A DNA stretch of 64,000 bases from the NCBI GenBank assembly GCA_002286715.1, contig NSJX01000025.1:162372-226371 (forward strand). Reading direction: 5' to 3'. Origin of the DNA: Dentipellis sp. KUC8613 (taxonomy: Eukaryota > Basidiomycota > Agaricomycetes > Russulales > Hericiaceae). Positions 11,451 to 22,558 of this stretch are shown one piece after another. A program made the position numbers and the translations under genes. The notes beneath the pieces are model-generated. The model saw nothing but the letters and a program-made list of their open reading frames with translations, did no database searches and was not told the DNA's origin. Each line of letters begins with the position of its first letter. Within the stretch, counting starts at the first letter, position 1.

Positions 11451-13388
11451 TCATTGCTCCAGGTCTGTTTCATCGTCGTTTACTTCTGTACCGAGATCCT
11501 CCGGAACCTGACCTTCCGAGACCGACGACCGGCTACCAACACCTGTCCAGCGATTCGACCAACCTTGAGTTACTACCGGGACAACCTCGCGAAGACTTTC
11601 GAGCCCCTCCAGGTCGAACACGCAGTTCTTCAAGACTATCTGTTTCAGCGGAGTCGAAGACTCTTGGCGTCCTTTGAGCATGTCCGGCAGCATGGCGCCT
11701 AGTGACGGAATCCACTTTTCGTCGTCTATCATCAAGACGAAAGAGAAATCTTCGCATATAAGCGAACGCAGCCGAAGAAAATGCACCTCCTCGTCATCGT
11801 GTGTATCATGAACAAAGCATGAGCGTGGCCTAGTCCATGGTTGAGACAAGGCATCAAACATGCTACTTGTGGATGGTTCACTGCATAGTTCAATCTCCAC
11901 CAGCTCGGGGAACAACCGGTCAATCGCCCTCCAATCAAGGCAGGTTATACGGCCGGACAGATGCAACGAGAGATATTGAACGCTGTGGATGTCGAGCACA
12001 GCGCATATCATTTTGAAGAAGTTCAAGCCAAGTGCCTTATCTATTGTGAACCTCCGACGACATACTCTGAACCGGATATTCGCCGAGTTTTGGGCAGCGA
12101 TACCCTCTGCAATGACCTTGCTGTTGTGCGATGCCTCCAGGGTGAACGCCTTGCCCAGCTTCTCCCAGCAAGTGATTTTCATGAGGGGTTTAGTGTTGCT
12201 CGCGCAGCCTCCATTCAGGTTTGAGAACATCGAGATCAAGGGATAACAATCTGATCCTGTCAATTTATCCGAATGGCATGTGAACTCCACATCGGTAGTG
12301 CTCGGAAATTCGAGAAGCGAGAGGAGACGATGGCAGTCTGCGGGCTTGCCTTCGAGAGAGAGCTGACGTAGATGTGGCAAGGGAACAGTGGGCTCTTCAC
12401 CCATGCTGACGGTCACATGATGATGAACCAGGATGAGGGTCTCGAGGCTCGGCCCCAACTTCGCAAGGCTATCCAATAGACTATTTGCCCGTTCTGTGTC
12501 ATTGTGGGTGTCCCGCTCTTTATTGGACTCAGAAAATCGAACTTCTAGGTGAGTCAACCCATTGAGAACCGGAGAAGGCCAAGGAAGACCTATATCATAG
12601 AGCACGAGGCGACGCAAACGAGGGGTCGATGAAGCAAAAATCCCTTGCGGAAGTGTCAATGCGCCGGTATTCTCCTCGTTCCGCATCGCCTTCACGGAGT
12701 GCAATTCGAGGCTCTCGAGTAAGGGGGCCGAATCTCGGAGTGCGGGGATAAGTGACTTGAGGGGCTCAGAGCCTGCCTTCAAACTGAGAACCTGCGTACG
12801 AGGTATAAGTTGAACGATTGTCGGGACATCTGGTTTTATATCAAATGTGGGGTTGCTGTAGTGTTGCTCGAAAACGATGGGCGCCTGTCGAGACCGTAGG
12901 AGCATCTGCTTTGTGCAGTCGGCCCCCAGCGTGAAACATATCTTCTTCCAGAGCAAGGGTGTCGATAGTGCGACCTGACGCCAGTGGTGACATACATGGG
13001 TGACGATCATCCACCCGAGTGTGGATGATGATCCTCCGCTATGTCGCCTTCTGTGCTTCCCGGGAGAAAGATTGAGCTCTTGGAAGACACGAACAAGGAT
13101 CTCTGGGGGGAGGGTGTTGATAGGGGCTATTTTGTTACGACTGTAACGCATAGCAATGAATGCAGCGTGGGCTGCTGTAAGTTCGCGGTCCCATCTGTCT
13201 CGCACAACTCTGTCTCTGGGGAATTCTGTGGTCGAGTACTGCTCTAGGACACGGATCCTCGAATGGGCAGAGGACATCCAGAAGGACTCAGAATCCGATT
13301 GGCTGTGGGCACTTGTCAATGGTTGATTTCGCGAAAACAGATATTGACCTTACACGGGACTTGGTCCGAATCTTGTCAAGTCGACCAT
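11451..13388 (-). CDS. F-box protein, large basidiomycete family (copy 2)
   Basis: Paralogue of the F-box gene at 3420-5452, in inverted orientation. Exons (minus) 13388-13354 and 13302-11451; 628 residues. It starts MVDLTRFGPSP, then VQSDSESFW, a helical stretch with RDRWDRELTAAHAAF, and the F-box INTLPPEILVRVFQEL at about 65-80. The block WMIVTHVCHHWRQVAL and an LRR-like part follow, ending in an acidic tail. It shares block order with copy 1 and an intron at the same place. A role as an SCF substrate adaptor is inferred. The first exon is inferred from phase and from the paralogue; without it there is no in-frame ATG before the conserved block. Confidence 0.82.
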
Positions 13389-13801
13389 AAGATAATTCCT
13401 GGTCCGAAGATTAGGCTGACTTCTAACCCGAGAAGACTTGAAGCAAACAAGAAGACGCGAGTACTAGTCACGACATAGGAGCTAGGGTCACACAATGTGA
13501 CCGGCACTGTGATTGTATTCGAGAGTCAGGCCGTGACAGGGACCCCAGAGTCCGCATCTCCTCCAGCGAAGTCGTTACCGGCACCCAAATGTTGTGGTCC
13601 TCTGAATATGCAACCGGAAATGTAAATCCAATAGTGAAATCACCTGAGATACAGACCACATTGCAGATAGAATAGCGATCTGTCGAGACAGCCATGCCCG
13701 ATACGAAATACCTGCATTTGAATAACATGTATCCTACCCAAATATGAGCACATCGAATTGGCCAACTCCAATGCCATCTGGTTGTATCTGAGCACACCCA
13801 A
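13389..13801. other. Intergenic stretch between two F-box genes
   Basis: About 410 bases: 5' side of F-box copy 2 and 3' side of the next F-box gene. A minus-strand open frame across 13468-13824 could be a 3' extension of the neighbour through an unusually short 31-nt intron, but this was not convincing. Confidence 0.35.
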
Positions 13802-15555
13802 TCAGATCCCCGAACGTCCTGCACAGATACAAAATGATGGAAGACGCACCCGCAATCCCAGCATTCTCTCCTCGTCGATCAGCACACCATCATACATGTA
13901 CGGCCTCTCGGACTCGACCTCGGTATATGGCAGCGCACTCTCCAGATCGCGTTTGAACAGGCCGCTGCTCGTGATGACACTCGAGCTCTCCACTATGCGC
14001 ATTCGGCCTGTATCTTCGCCGCGCTCCTCGCGCTGGCGCTGGCGCCACACGTTGTATGGATTGAAGTCGCGCAGCACAATCGGTGCTTCTCCTTGATCTG
14101 GATCCGCAGCGCACACATATCGCTGTCCGGCTGTGGTGGTGATCCAGCGTGTGGATATGCGATCACAATCAAACCACCGTGTTGCCCGCGGGCCCCAGTC
14201 TGCCCAATTGAAGACCGACAAGACAGGTTCGTTCTCGTCTATAGCGTCACCACCGGGCACCGACAAGGGTGGAGAACTAGAGACGAATGGCGTGGAACGT
14301 TCAGAAAGCGGGACGTGGGAGAGAAGCGTGCTCCGGTGAGTGATGAAGGAGAACATGTGCATGTGCCCGACGTGCACCGGACCTACGTCCTGGACCAACA
14401 TGTTGAAGAGGATAATGGCGTCAGTGGGGTTTGACACCGATGCAGCTGTGGGGTTTGGCTCGCTACGGCAGACGAGATGGACGATGGATGCGTGGTTCGT
14501 GAGGGGCGGTAGCTTGAGGATCACGAGAGATGTTAGTGTGGGCAGCGCTTCGGGGGAGGGTGCAATGATTTTGGTGATTTCTAAGGTGCAGGTCTCTGGT
14601 TGCGAGAAGACTAAGATGTCGGGAGTTAGGAATGTAAAGGAAGCTGGAGGGTCTTGCGGCATGGCAACCTGCGCAGGATTAAGTGAATTGCACACCCGCG
14701 CGGAGGTAGGAAAAACTCGCTCTGTTCAATATTCCTTTCTTCCAGTTCACGAGATAGAATGCGTCGCCCTCACCCATCCTGACCCAAGGAAATGTGAGTA
14801 GCAGGGCGAGGTAGTCGCCGACAATTTCGATAAGTATGCTGCTGCGTCCAAAATGGGGCGTGCGGTTATCGACGAACAGGGTGTGATTTTCGGCTTGAGG
14901 ATGCGGTTTACCGGTGGAGAAGCTAAGCAGGCGCAACTCGAGAACAAGGTTTGGCACCTCCCCGTCCGTATCTAACCTTCTGTTGGAAACAGTGGTATTT
15001 TGGTCAATTGATTGTGAAGACAAGAATGCGGACGCACGAGGTAAGCACAGCGATAAGGTCATGTTCACGAACAGCCAACCCAACATCTATGATCTGTTCG
15101 CCGAGATCAACATGTTTCCAGTTGATGGCTTCGGGGCCAGGACAGCGTCCGTCCGCATCCAGGCTTGGTAATGGAAGGTAGGAGAATCCTGAGGTGGTGC
15201 GAGGGCTCCCAAAAGATGGTCGAGTGCCGAGGAGGAACGCTCCTCCAGTCAGGTCGTATATTCCAGACGAGAAGAAGTTCACAGGCACGGAGACGGTCGC
15301 GCGATACTTGAAGTCATGCCAGCCCTGCTCCCGACGCTGGAGAACGCGCAAGCGATCTCCGAACGAGCTGCCCGAAAGACTGCCTTCATCAACGCCCGAC
15401 GTGTCCGCTTGGATGATATATTGTAGTTGCCCCGATTGCTCGACCAGAGTCCGAAATTGTTGACAACATGCCTGGCAGTGGAGGATGTCGCGAAAGAATA
15501 GATTGGAGAAGACTTTGATGAGCAACTCTGGGGGAAGATTGGCCAACTGATACAT
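13802..15555 (-). CDS. F-box protein with WD-like C-terminal part
   Basis: Putative SCF adaptor of another basidiomycete F-box family. Exons (minus) 15555-15038, 14979-14696, 14643-13802; 547 residues. The F-box is at the very start: LANLPPELLIKVFSNLFFRD, then ILHCQACCQQFRTLVE. The remainder has beta-rich family blocks: IEIVGDYLALLLTF, FYLVNWKKG, FTFLTPDILVFS and VLIDEERMLGLR. Two introns of 58 and 52 nt join the frames exactly. The C-terminal end is less certain, because a donor-like GTGCGT follows MLGLR; the stop used is the first in frame. Confidence 0.78.
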
Positions 15556-15859
15556 GGGGTCGATATGCAGCTTTGTGCAGTAGACGCAGTGGGCACTGTG
15601 ACATGCGCAGTAGCAGCAAAGTTGAAGGGAGTATAATAACAGAGCCCTTAGTCAGTCGGAGTTGGTCGTATGAAGGCTAGCTACGTCCTCGACTACAGAT
15701 AAGATTAGATCTCTCCATCAACCAATTCCAAAGTGGCCCACTAGTATGTAGGTCGACTCTGAGGTATATGTATTGTCTACAACTACAAAACATGCAGGAA
15801 ACCAACGAAACACGACGTCCGTAGCCCATATAAATACAGATACAACTTCTACTCAGCCC

Positions 15860-18048
15860 TCACGTATCCAGCCCCGACATCTCATAGTCAATCGGCACAT
15901 CCTTTCTCTCCATCCACGCCGCATCTTCTGTGCCCAGGTCCACCCCTGTCCCACAGTCCAACCGCCTGCGCGTAGGTAACTCCTTGAGCTCGACCGCACC
16001 CGCGCTGGTGCCGTCACCTACTGCACCGCGTACGACGACGTAATGCTCCCCATGCCACCCAACGAAGTCGAGTCCAGGGAGCGCTTCCGCGACCGCGCGT
16101 GCGGCACCCGTCCACAACGCGCTCTGCACCCGGAACTCCTTGTCGGACATGGTATTGGGTTGTGGGCGTCTCTTGGAGGCACCACTGAGGTGAAGCATGG
16201 CGAGGGCGGGAAAGTGGGCGAAGAGAGGCGCATGCTCATGCTGCGAGGAGTCAGAACACAAGAGAGTGAAACATGGGGAGGAACTCACGAGCGGCTTGTC
16301 CCAAATGACAGTAGCGAGGTGGATTGCGACCATTGCGGGCGGGATGGCTCCTATAAGGGCACGCACCGCGTCTGCCGTCACGTTTACGATGCGCACCCGG
16401 AGCACACGCAGCCCCGGGAGCGTTGGTAGCACACCAAGTACAAGACCCCACGGACACGACCCAAGATCAAGTCTGCGCAGCCTCGGGCGGGCCCTGACAA
16501 AATGCACCACTGACTCGAAGAGCTTGACGTCGTCGTCGTGCCCGACGAGCACAAAGCGGAATGCCTCAAGGAGCGGCAAAAAGGTGTGCGTGCCGCCGAT
16601 GACATGGTCGCTGCCAAACATGACTGCGGCCGCGGAGGGCTGCTCGAATGTGCCGTGAAGAGTGAGTGCGCGGAGTCGGTGGGCATGCGCGATGCGGGCA
16701 AACACTGCATGCGAGATGCGGGTGTCGACGAGGTCGAGGTGGGTGAGGTGGGCGATGGTCGCGCTCTGGAATGCGTGGTCCCAGCTGTGCGCACGCTGGA
16801 GGTACGCGCCGAGTATGAGGTGTCGGAGCGTGTGCGCATTCGCATCGAGCACGGTGCGCACTTCAGACATGGGTGCAAACCCATCGTCATCTTCTGCGCG
16901 GAGCGTAAATTTGGTCAGTGCACGGAAGTGAGAGACCCCGATGGCGTCGAAATGCCAGCCGCTGTGAGTGCGGTGGTCAACATAAGACGTGAACGAAGCC
17001 CAAAACAACGTACATAAGGCCGAGTTTGTCGAGGTTGGGGTGGCTTTTGAGAATAACTTTGACCATGTCACCTTGGAGCTCGGGATAGCCGATCCACTCG
17101 AACTCTCTCAATGCCTTGAAATCTGGGATTGAAGAGCGAAATATTCCTGTAGCTCCAAAATTGAGTTTGCGGCTGTATTCGCTACAACACCGTACTCACG
17201 AGACATCAAGTCCAACATATCCCCCTCTTCGTATGCCCAGTGGAGCCTCAGCGTCTTGACCCGATTCGCAAATACCGGGTCCGCCTTGACGCGGTCGAAG
17301 AGATCAAGTCCGCGGTTGAGGCCCTCCTGGTCCTCGCCAAAATAGACATCAACGGTGCGGAATATTATACGCTGTGCGATATCACGGTGGAAGGAGGAGA
17401 GATAGAGCCAAGTGCGAAGGTGGAAGCGCGGTATAAAGCGCGCGATGCACTCCCATACTTCTGACGGGGCGCGCTGCCAGGCTGGGGCCGACGCAAAGTG
17501 AATCTATGAAAGCATGCGCATGAAAAGTCGCAGAGAGTTAAATTCGATACAAACGAGACCGCTGTACGCAAAGGACGTACGGCGCGTTCCTGGCGCACTT
17601 GCACCTGCGCCTCACGGTTTGCAGGGTCAAGCTTCGACGCGGCCTGAAAGTCTACACATGCACCATAAAGCATGAGCATGAGAAATAAATAAAACTACGT
17701 ACCATTGTCGGCGCGCACGAGCAGCCTCTTTCCCGCCTCCTTCCTCGCCTGGCCCCTCGCCACCAACGCCCTGACCGTGTCCTCCCTCGGCAGGCCCGGC
17801 GTATTCAGATATACTTCCAAGTATCCCTCTACATCATCTCCATACCTGCGTCCAAGCCATCAGCACCTGACCACCCAAAGACAGGACAGGGGAAACACGC
17901 ACTCCCCGCCCTCGATCATAGAAAGACAATGGTCGAGCAGCAGACGCGCCTTGCGCTGCTCCGGAAGCGACTCGACGGCGGAGACTATGGCGGCAGTGAG
18001 CTCGTCGCGGGGGCGCGGGGGCGAGGTGAGCTGGAGGAACGAGGGCAT
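15860..18048 (-). CDS. TPR-like N-terminus plus F-box/LRR-like protein
   Basis: Seven exons (minus): 18048-17903, 17845-17703, 17651-17581, 17503-17200, 17146-17014, 16961-16289, 16240-15860; 616 residues. The first 110 residues are helical and TPR-like: EYGDDVEGYLEVYLNTPG, ALVARGQARKEAGKRL, DFQAASKLDPANREAQ. An F-box-like block follows (APSEV..CIARFIP), then repeated leucine-rich strands such as LRHLILGAYLQRAHSWD and LTHLDLVDTRISHAVFARI. I recognise it as a family common in Agaricomycetes and otherwise uncharacterised. The last intron (16241-16288, 48 nt) is a multiple of three and open, so retention would insert 16 residues. The start at 18048 was chosen because it directly precedes the conserved part; an in-frame ATG at 18183 is an alternative. 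Confidence 0.83.
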
Positions 18049-18769
18049 GTGTGCGCGCGGGCCGGGCGGGGTGGGATACAGGCTGGTGGGAGTGCGCGCA
18101 TGGGAATGCGCGGCGAAAGTCCTTCCGGCGTTCGCACAGAGGCGTGTCTTTATGCCTGGTGTGTGTGAAGATGCACTAGACACACAAAGACGAGAAGGAG
18201 TTCTCGATAGTCACTTGAAGACTTGTATCTGTACTGGTGTCAAGAGCCAGAGTTACCGGTTCGGTATGAAGGACAACCAGCGGCACGGGCGGGCCGCCAA
18301 GTCCCGTGCCAATGAATAATATAATATTTATTTATGTGATTGATCCCATTGGCCCTGTGGATCTTTGTGGGTCCCTCAGCTGCGCGTACCTTGCTCGAAG
18401 CCTCGAACCCCGCACTATAAATGGACCCTGAAGACGAACACCGCGTCTGACACAAACGAGATGTGTCATTACGAGCCTGAAGTTTGGTATGATGGACACT
18501 GCCGGTAAATAAATACATCGAGAGAGAGAGGGAGAGACCAGATAAGGGCGTTGTTTGTCGCAGGAGGATGCAATAGATGAGGCATAGAAGGTGTATCGTC
18601 GTCTTCACGTCGTGACAGAGCATTAAGAAACCGAAGAAAGAGCGAAAAAAAGAAACAAAGAGAAGAAGAGATGCGCAACGAACAAGCGAAACGAAGCAAT
18701 AGAAAGATCATTAGTCTAGTACCCGTACCCATACGAACCCCGAAAGCAAAACCCGTCCACAGCCCCGGC
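18049..18769. other. Intergenic stretch with short GA repeats
   Basis: Holds the 5' side of the TPR/F-box gene and the 3' side of the next gene. A GA-rich run near 18515-18540 and A-rich runs near 18640-18665 are simple-sequence tracts. No gene is recognised. Confidence 0.4.
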
Positions 18770-20958
18770 CTATGCACGGATGCGCCAGCCGTCGCCCTTG
18801 CGGCTGACCTTGCCGACGCCGCCGATGCCCTCGCGGACGACGAGCCAGAGCGCCGTGGACGACACGACGTCCTTGATCTCCTCCGCCGTGAGCGCCAGGC
18901 CCGTCTGCTGCGCGGGGTCCCAGCTCGGCCGCGCGATGCCCTGCGGCGTCACCTGGCGCCGGCACACGTGCATCTGGTCGACGACGATGTCGGGCAGCGG
19001 GAACGGGATCTTGAGCATCGCGACCACTTTGGGATGGTGCGGCGTGGGCGAGACAGTGGCGACCTTGAGGCGGATCGCGCCCGACGCCGTCGTCGCCGCG
19101 GGGCCCTCGGTGCTGCCGCTGCCGTGGCCGACGCTCGATGCCTCCTGCCGCAGACTGGACATGGACACGGGCTCGCGCAGGACGCGGCGCACCACGAGCG
19201 TGCACGTCCAGGGCGTCTCCGAGTCCTCCGGGTCGCTCTCCTCGCCCGCGTCGTCGTCTCCTTCCCCCCGCCGCGAGCCCTCCGTGGGGCCCTCGCTTGT
19301 CGACATGCTGGGCGCGTCGGAGGCAGTGGAGAGCCGCTTGTTCCGCCGCGCAAGCGAGCCCGCGAGGGCAGCCGCATTGACGCCGCTGCCGCGGCGGTCG
19401 AGGGAAGCCATGCTGGGGGTGTTGGAGCGGTCCATGGCGGGGCCGACGCTGCGGCGCCTGCTGGCGCTGCGGGAGCGGACGACGGTGGTGCCGGCGGCCT
19501 CTGCGGCGCTGTCGACGCGCTCGCGGCGCTTCTTGGCCTTGGCGACGCCGCGGGACCAGATGAACTGGACCTCGACCTGCGGACCGGCGGCGGCGGCGTC
19601 GTCGACGACCTTGGAGGCGCGGCGGTCGTCGGCGGAGAGGGCGATGTTGTTCATCATGCCGACGACGTTGGCAAGCAGGCCGTCGTGGGCGCCCTTGATC
19701 CAGCGGCGGACGACCCACGCGTACGAGTGCGGACGGCCGTGAGGCGGGTAGGTGGGAGCACTGAGCAGCGGCTGGACGCCGAGGATGGCGGGCTGGAGGA
19801 CGGGGCCCGATGCGGGAGGCGCGAAGGTCTGGGACGTCGCGGAGGGCGGCTCTGCCATGGTCGCGGAGGGCGCGAGGCCGAGACCGGACATGCGCTTGGC
19901 GCGGTTAGAGGGGACGCCGAGGGTGCGAGTGCGGCTGGGCTTGCTGAAGGTGGTGTTGACGGAGGACGCGGAGGGGGGCGGCGTGGGGAGATTCCTGCTG
20001 TTGGTGCTGCTGTTGGGCGCTTGGCTATCTTTTCGTTTGAACAGCTTGCCAAAGATCTTTTTGGCGCCGGTCGGCTGCTGTTGGTGATGCTGCTGGGCGG
20101 CTTGACTGACGCTGGGGCCCGTGGGCGTCTTCATCGCGTCGGCATGGTCGTAGCCGGCGGACGAGACGGAGAGCGAGGAAGAGGTCGGGGTGTGGGGGCC
20201 TTCTGAATGTGGAAGCGGGTGTTCGCCCGGGCGCGGAGAGACGCGCAGGTCCGGAGCGTCAATGCTGGTGCGAGCGCTGCCGGAGGACGCAGGGCCGGGG
20301 GCACGAATAGCAAAGCTTGAGGAGGTACCAAAGACCTCAACGGGCTCGAGGACGGCGAGGCCGATGAGTTCGAGGCCGCGCTTCATGAAGCGGGCGACCT
20401 TGGCGTCGGTGCCTGCGTCGACAATGACGTTGGTCATGACATTGTGGGCCTGGAGGTTGTAGAGCGGGATGATCATGCGGCGGGAGGACGAGGTGGAGGA
20501 GGCGGTAGACGAAAAGGAGGCCACGGAGGAGTAGCCCGAGTACATAGAGACATCGGATCGGTTGGAGGGTGTGCGGGTGAGGACGTTGTCGTCGGACTCG
20601 TGTTCATGGGACGTCGAAGAGAGGTCGACGGAGCGACGGTTGGTCGAGTTGCGATCACGGAATTGGGGCGGGACGAGCTGCACCTGGAGATTGAGCGGGT
20701 GGTTCGACTTGGATGGTGGCGGTCGGACGACAATGAAGGTCTGCAAGAAATTGTTCGTAAGCAGTGTATATGTCAGAGTACATCTGTACGGACCTCGTTT
20801 GTATTTCTTTTCTTCTTTACACCGACCTCGTCCGGGGACGAAGACTGTTGCTGTGGGGACTCTGGGGTAGGAGGGCTGGCATTAGGATTAGGACTTGGCG
20901 TCTTGGGCTCTTGATTCTGCAAAGCAGAAGGTAGAAAAGAGGAGATGGCCGCAAACAT
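18770..20958 (-). CDS. Conserved basidiomycete protein of unknown function, low-complexity
   Basis: Not assigned to a function. Exons (minus) 20958-20794 and 20740-18770; 711 residues. The N-terminal 60 residues are proline- and serine-rich. They lead into TFIVVRPPPSKSNHPLNLQ and a Ser/Thr-rich stretch, then an ordered block around IIPLYNLQAHNVMTNVIVDA and ARFMKRGLELIGLAVLEPVE. A long disordered Ser/Pro/Gln region with a lysine-rich KKIFGKLFKRKDS patch follows. The C-terminal third has ordered blocks (YAWVVRRWIKG; HPKVVAMLKIPFPLPDI; TAEEIKDVVSSTALWLVVRE). The high GC content produces a long antisense open frame. The ordered blocks and conserved phrasing argue for a real gene; a signalling or scaffold role would be a guess. 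Confidence 0.75.
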
Positions 20959-22558
20959 GGGGCTTGGATATCGGGGTTGCGGAGGAGGGCATGCAGTGTG
21001 GCTGCGCGATATAATAAATGAGGAGGAGTGGTGCGCTGGTTCTGCGTCATCTCTCCCTCTCTACCGCATTACGTAATTTACCATACCCTTCCCATTTCCG
21101 CAGCCAAAGGGCCCTCTCTCCCGCCAGTGTACGCAGCCGCTGTCCACAGCTTATTTATTTTTCTCTGATGCTCATGTCCATCCCGTCTGATGCCGTTTTG
21201 GCCCCTCCTGTGCCCCCTCGCTGTCGCCAACGTCGCTGCGCTCGACAATTTGCGGCTCGCATGACAACAAATCACGCTGACGACCCATTGACGCTTTCTT
21301 GGCAGAGCGTCAATTGAAATTACCCATCAGATCCAACCAGATCGTCAACATTGCCATGCTGACTCAAGCCGTCCCCGTCTGTGCCTCCGTCGGCCACCGG
21401 GCTGCCCGCTATCCCATCTTTCGTCTTCTTTGCCATCTGCTCCTACGAACGATCGACATTCGTTGAGTATTTTTCCTCGACAAGACAGTGAGACACGAGT
21501 TGGATCGGCTTGTCTGCGGCACTTTCCTTGTTCAGGGCAAGTTGCCGGGCACCCACGTCACGGCGTGTGCCATTGGATGCTTTGCCGCGGACCGGCGCCT
21601 TCGCCAGTTACAGGGTGCCCCGCAGTTCTCGCCCTCGACCTCACCATGCTCGCCCAGTGACGCCCACCGCTGTCCATCGCACCGTCGGCATTCCGTCGGA
21701 CAGTGTAGAGGACACATTGGCGGAAAAACTCGGGAGATGGACATCTGTGCACACCTGGGTTCCACACTTGCACCCTACTCGTTCCAGCGACTACACACAC
21801 CGGTCCTTTCCCATGTGGGCCGGTATCATCACCTGCACAAACCGCAGCTGCGACCATCGCGGCTAGCGCTTCCTCGATCTGATCCTGCACACGGCAGAAC
21901 AGATGTGTATTTTTTATGGCTCGAAGCTTGATCCTGTTCTTTCATTTAATTCAATCCTACGGCAAGCGCGACTTCTACTGGAAGAGATGCAAAGGTCAGA
22001 CGTTATCGATGAGACCGTGTGCACACACCGTTGGCGTGGCTCAGATGTCCTCGTTCTCCAATTTTCCGCTGCGTACGTCGACCGTGTGTCCGAGTGTCCG
22101 AGTCGGCCTCGGGAACAAAGTCGTCCTTCGGTTATTCCTCCGTTCAATTGATAGGCAATTTTTATCCTCATCCCCGACCTCCGAGTCCATCAATCGTTGC
22201 CAGTCCACCGAATTTCTTGCTCAGAAGAATACGATTCAGATCTCGCCAATCTGCCATTTCCGCGCGGATCCGTTCCTGAACGAGAGAGCCACGCGCGAAA
22301 ACGCTGCCCGAAAAAGGAAAGGCGGACCGATCCTTGATCAAGTCTCCCCGAAATCTAGATGCGCGGCAATCTGTTTTGCGCCGTTCCGCCGGATCATGCG
22401 GGCGCGCCAACAAGCTCAAGCGCCCGCGTTCCATCTCGCAACTTGTCTTCAATCTGTCCATCCACGAGGCTGTACGACAAGGCTTCAAGGCCCGACATAT
22501 CCGCAGCACAGATACGCCCAACTTTAGTTGGCAGATCTAAAGTTGTCGTTATTCGAAC
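20959..22558. other. Long divergent intergenic region
   Basis: About 1.6 kb between two divergent genes. Open frames reach 203 codons (21916-22527, plus strand), but they look like chance frames: no domains, cysteine/arginine-rich mixed composition, and overlapping frames on both strands. It probably holds promoters and UTRs for both neighbours. Confidence 0.35.

Noticed and set aside
18671..20206. 511-codon open frame on the plus strand
   Set aside because: Antisense shadow of the GC-rich conserved gene at 18770-20958. Its Arg/Gly/Ala/Asp-only composition and lack of any family motif mark it as non-coding.
21916..22527. 203-codon plus-strand open frame in the long intergenic region
   Set aside because: No domain, no signal peptide, no conserved phrasing, and open frames overlap it on the other strand; most likely chance.
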